A stretch of DNA of 64,000 nt, from the NCBI GenBank assembly GCA_030549205.1, contig JAUKTV010000016.1, forward strand, positions 372,001 to 436,000, given 5' to 3'. Under the pieces are notes generated by a model. It was not told where the DNA came from and did no database searches. It saw nothing but the letters and a program-made list of their open reading frames with translations. Positions 59,579 to 64,000 of this stretch are shown here, piece after piece (position 1 is the first letter of the stretch; every line of letters starts with the position of its first letter). The translations under genes were made by a program, and so were the position numbers. The stretch is from Apiosordaria backusii. Its lineage: Eukaryota > Ascomycota > Sordariomycetes > Sordariales > Lasiosphaeriaceae.

Positions 59579-60129
59579 TATGGCTTATAAAAAATCATGA
59601 TGGGGTGATGAATGTCAATGTTGATAACGGCTGTATGATATTGTACTTACTGCCTTGAATCACGCAGCAAACAGCACTGGTGCATGGAGATAGAACGGTT
59701 GGGACGAAGGGCATGAATGATTCTGGAGCCGGGCATAGACGCATACATGATAGTACTTACTCGACTCGATTCTTTAAGAAAAATGCGAACATGTCATACG
59801 GGTTTCTCAGAGTTTTGTGCTTTTTGTATGCAATAAATACTTCTCTCTGCGGGTGAAGTGGCAAGCCACAATGCTTCATATCTTCCAGCTAGGCGGGGCG
59901 TTTCAGGTTCGATGTCACGATCTCTTGAGCCCAACAGCGGATATGCCGCCAAGGAATAATATAAGATGAATGCGTCAACCAGAAACGCCACGATTAAACA
60001 CAGTATTAGCTATTCAATTTATTCCAAGGTGTCTGTTCATCCAAGGCTATGGCCATACAACGCTATAACACTTCTCCTTTAACCCCTATCCAGGAATTAC
60101 AGTTCAACACATAGATATATTGCTCAACA
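59579..60129. other. Intergenic between convergent mkh1 and avl9
   Basis: About 550 AT-rich bases holding the two 3' untranslated regions. No gene or repeat is apparent. Confidence 0.6.
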
Positions 60130-62588
60130 TCACCTCTCCCACGCAGACTGCGCCTTGGCCGCCTCATCGGCAGCAACCCTCGCTGGGAGCGGTGTTTTTT
60201 GAGCTTTCTCTTCCTCTCCATCGTCATCACTATCATCGTCTTTGCTAACTCTGATTGCTAATGGCCCATTCCCGTTCGCCGCTCCTTGCCTTATCTCCCC
60301 TGATGTTGATGATGACACAACATCATCAATCCCTCCGGGTTCCTGGCCTTCAGGGATCGTACTCTCCTGCGATAGTGGCCTGGGATTTCTCGTTGCGACT
60401 GGTGACTCGAGCAAGCTTTCCCCGCTAATCGATGAGCCCGCCACTGAACCTCTATTCCCAGCCGCAGCCAAAGGCTGCTTCTCCTCCGGTAATCGGCTGT
60501 ACGTCGAATTTCTCGCGTCGCTCTTAGCGTCCTTTTCCAACATACCGTCGACAGAGGTCGCGCTCATCGTGCTCATCTGCGATTGCCTGTTCTTGCTCTT
60601 CACCCAACCTGAGGCCCAGCCGCCTCCGCTACTGCTACTCTCGGGAGGAGAAGTAGTGGTGGGAGTGGGAGGCGTTGAACTGCCGCCACCCCAAGCCTTC
60701 CGCCTTTTCTCCCCTGCCCAGGTAGCCCAGCTGTTGACGAATGCACCCGCTTTGCTGCTGACAGATTGCGCAACCGGCTGCGATTGCTGCGTGGTCTTGG
60801 AAGCTGTGGCTTCAGGGGAACCTCCTCGATTTTCTGGTTGTTGCTGAGCATACGCCTTCTCTTGCTCAATTCTGGCCTCTTCAGCTTTCTTGCGCTGGGC
60901 TTCCCTCAGCGCCTCCATGTCCGCATACAATTTATTAAAGATCGTGCTGGCCTTTTCCTTTCCCGCTGCCAAGTTCCGTCCTAGGGCCTCCTTACCCTGC
61001 GCAAATCTCTCGTCCCAGTGCAATTCTTGCACTTGCTGTGTTATCCGCCTCTGGACATCCTCGATCGTCAACCCCCCGGCGCAAGGGTGTTTTGGCTCGA
61101 CAATATCAAACAAATGGGAGTCAGTGTGTGAGTTCCAGATGCGGTAATTCTCTGTCCTTGACCACGCATCGACAAAATCCGAGCCAAAGTCAGTGGAAGG
61201 GTCGCCTTCGATATAAGGTAGCAACATCCGGGGATTGTTGGCGTGTTTGGCGAGGTGGTTGTGATACTTGACAGATGAAATCAGAGACAGCAGGTACTCC
61301 TCGAACTGAACGCGAATGAATTCCTCGCTGCCAACATAACCCATAGTTTTTGGACGGCCAGGGTTTGCTTCGTCCCACGTGTCATTGACGTTTTGAGTGA
61401 TGAAATCGATCCATCGGCGATCTGGGGTCGAGAGCTGTAGAGCCGCCTTCAAAGAAGTGGAGGTGATGTTGATGGTACCCTCGTCAAGATTGATGAGGAT
61501 ATCGCTATACCGATCTTTCTGTTGTAGAAGTAACGAATTTGTACTGCCCACTACGTATGACTTTGTTCCAAAATCTGCCAGCATGTCGAGTTGTTGCAGC
61601 GGGGTATACGGCCCAAATAAGCTTCCCTGTCTTGCGTGTAAGTCATGAGCAGTAGTGGTACCCAGGTTCATCATAACATACCTCGGGGAAGATCTGCAGC
61701 GGCAATCCCATGTATGCCAACAGGGAATTCCGGTCACTAGTCCTCAAGCTTGTCGGCTGTTGTAGGTTCTTCTCGTAGTTATTCAACTCTGGCCCTGCCG
61801 AATCCTGGAGATTTCGCAGCAGGCCTGGAATTAATGATACAAGCGAAAACTGAGTTAGACATAGCCTCTCGCATTTTGTGCCGAAAAACAACATCTATTC
61901 GGTCCCCCGTTAGCGCATCCTTCCCTGGGCATTGGTGAGAGAGAATATATACCTTTGGCTGGAGCAAACAGCACTTCAGCAGCACTAGCGTCTGCCATTT
62001 GAACTCTCTAACCAGCTCCCTCAGACTCAATCCCAGATACTGATCTCTGTCCTCGTCCTCGTTCATCATCCCCCTTTCTTTCTCATCGGCCAAACTCTCC
62101 TGAAACCTCTTCAAGATCTCCACGTCTGTGAAATCCCGCTGCGCGAACCACGCCTTGGTAACCACGCTCAACCGCTCTCTAAGCATGCCAAAGTATTGCG
62201 GGCTGTCTGCAATAACCACCACCGCCTTTTGCACCGTTGATCTCGTCACCTCGGGCGGTCTGTTTAGAAGGAGAGAAGCGTCCATCTGGCGGGTGCATGA
62301 TATCCCAAACAACGAGGTCCCCGTTTCCCCTTCCTCTCCAGGTTTCAGAAGAGTGAAGTAGGAGAAGTCCTCGGTCAGGGCATGAGCGCCATCGCTGAGG
62401 GCCATAAAAGGCAGCAGGCCCCAGTCGTATTCCACAGCTGGATCGAAGTCTTCTGGCTGTGCGCCGAACCACCTCTCGACTTCGGGGCCGCGACCATGGT
62501 GGAAGTCGACTATGCAGATTAAGGGTGTGAAATGCGGCCTGGAGCTCGCGGTAGCGGTAGTGGGGGTGGGGGGGACGGAGGACGACAT
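60130..62588 (-). CDS. avl9: Late secretory pathway protein AVL9 (DENN-related)
   Basis: Three exons, 61953-62588, 61682-61894 and 60130-61626, with introns of 58 and 55 nt, give 781 residues. The start of the domain, TPLICIVDFHHGRGPEVERWF, and the segments WGLLPFMALSDGAHALTEDFSYFTL, GTSLFGISCTRQMD, KMLFFGTKCERLCLTQFSLVSLIPG and GSLFGPYTPLQQLDMLAD match the Avl9/DENND6-like core. A later conserved block reads RRWIDFITQNVNDTWDEANPGRPK and YVGSEEFIRVQFEEYLLSLI. Avl9 acts in Golgi-to-plasma-membrane vesicle formation and cell polarity in yeast. The C-terminal about 270 residues are Ser/Gln-rich and disordered, with acidic DDDSDDDGEEE near the end. The exon joins are in phase and restore the conserved blocks. 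Confidence 0.93.
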
Positions 62589-64000
62589 TGTAACGGTATG
62601 ACGATGCTGTTAAGAGGTGTTGACGCTTTGCCCGAAAGCTATAATGTCGGTGTTGCCATGAATTGATGCTTGACTGTTGTGCTCGACGTCGGTTGGTCTG
62701 GAAAATGAAAGGAGACAATAAGACGGGGATGGGATGATCCAAGATGCGTGAATGGCGGGGCAATTGGCTGAATAACTCGAGCAAGGCCTCCCTCGAGCGT
62801 TCACCCCTTGTTCAGTATGCCGGCTTATGAGAATGGCAAAGCAACAAGGCTGTGCTAGTATTCTATAATGTAATTACTGCGTGCGTATCAGATACTCGTA
62901 CTTGGCCGGGCCATCGTCGTGGTGTGTCGGTGAACTATGAGCGCTCGCCCGGTTTGTTAGCTGTGCTGGGTGAGAAAAAGTGACGTGCTGTGCTGCGGTC
63001 AAGGTTGAAGTGCCGCTCCGCTGCCAGCGCATCAATTCCCCCACGGCAGGCAGGGCGGTTATTGGTTAGGGTGATATTTTGGGCTTAGCGCTATGGAAAA
63101 TGGGGATCAGCAAATGCAAAATCGACGTGCCAAGACCTGTGATTCGGTGTGGGGACAAAAGACGTCCTGGCGATTGGGATGAATTGAATCAGACAAACCC
63201 TTCGAAAAAGGAAGAAGGATCAGAACATTAACGCCTTCTTTTCCTCGGTGTGTATCTACATATGTACCCTGGCCAATAGCCGCGCTCAATTCTCTCATTT
63301 CTCACATCCCTTGCTACGGATAGCGTTCTGTGATCTGTGGCGGTCGACAAGGCGGTCAGCTTCACATCTCAAACCAAATCAGCACCCATTGACACACAGA
63401 CGCCGCCGGGTGTTGTCCCCAAGTGACCAAGTGACGTGGGCAATGGAAAGAAGCTTCCGGCAGTGTAAGGTAAGGGAGCTTTTTCTCGGGTCTCGGGATC
63501 TCCCCTGGTCGGGTCAGTCTGCCGGTCACACCTGGGTCGAGGTCAGTGGTGAAACACAGACTGCTGGCAATAAGGGCATGGAGGCCGCTCATCCAATTTG
63601 GCAACTCGAAAACAATCTCTAAATACAGCCGCCGGCCAGTAGTCAGACCCATCACCGGGTTAAGTCATCAATACTGAACATAGACGGGAACAAGCTCACG
63701 CACGCAAAGAAGATACAACCATCCTTCACACCATCCATCAAACTATTCGTGGAGCAACAAATGGTCAATAGCCAGTTTCATGGAAACTGCCGATGCCAAC
63801 GTGTCCTGCATTGCATGGCATGGAGCAAGCAGATCGATCACTATCCCTGCCATCACCATCGTCGATTGTATAACGCACAGACCCAAGTCACCTCTTGATC
63901 AAGTATGCTGTGGAGCCATACTGCAATACAAACATAACAGAGGATGAAATACATGCTAAAGTAGTATGAACGGAACCGTGTCTTCATTTCCCCATAGAGT
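62589..64000. other. avl9 upstream region and window end
   Basis: About 1.4 kb with no supported gene to the edge of the window. The first part holds the avl9 promoter; the rest contains only short frames without family character. Confidence 0.5.

Overview
The window is nuclear DNA of a filamentous ascomycete, most likely a Sordariomycete of the Neurospora/Podospora type. The evidence is dense, intron-poor protein genes, short introns (mostly 55-95 nt) with GT..AG ends and CTAAC/CTGAC-like branch sites, and fungal families such as a Vip1-type diphosphoinositol kinase, a GH76 mannanase, Utp21 and Avl9. A COP9 signalosome subunit 6, absent from budding yeast, is also present. I see no operons, CRISPR, plasmid or phage features, no intact transposon, and no tRNA or rRNA I can support.

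Layout. From 0.3 to 22.6 kb the window is gene-dense. It holds a zinc polyol dehydrogenase (+), CSN6 (-), a Gln/Pro-rich protein (+), a Cys-rich coiled-coil protein (-), an amino acid permease (+), UTP21 of the small-subunit processome (-) and the inositol pyrophosphate kinase VIP1 (+). From 22.6 to 36.0 kb there is a gene-poor stretch of about 13 kb. It contains one convincing small gene, a 54-residue Cys-rich protein at 29.2 kb, and what looks like a decayed coding remnant at 25.2-26.2 kb. A GH76 enzyme (+) lies at 36.0-37.2 kb and an uncharacterised nuclear-looking protein (-) at 40.0-41.3 kb. A second 6 kb gene-poor stretch follows. From 47.3 to 62.6 kb the window is dense again: tubulin cofactor D (-), cullin-1 (-), a membrane protein resembling the phospholipase D regulator SRF1 (-), a mitochondrial K+/H+ exchange-related protein (+) and AVL9 (-).

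How the genes relate. Most are unrelated housekeeping genes. The exception is that a COP9 signalosome subunit and its substrate cullin-1 lie in the same 50 kb. I found no gene cluster for a dedicated pathway.

Two reading frames, the permease and the start of CSN6, break exactly at G homopolymers and look like one-base sequence errors or very recent mutations. Two gene structures are unusual: a 38-nt intron in the cofactor D gene and a 17-nt internal exon in cullin-1. All exon boundaries were deduced by eye from frame, splice consensus and family similarity.
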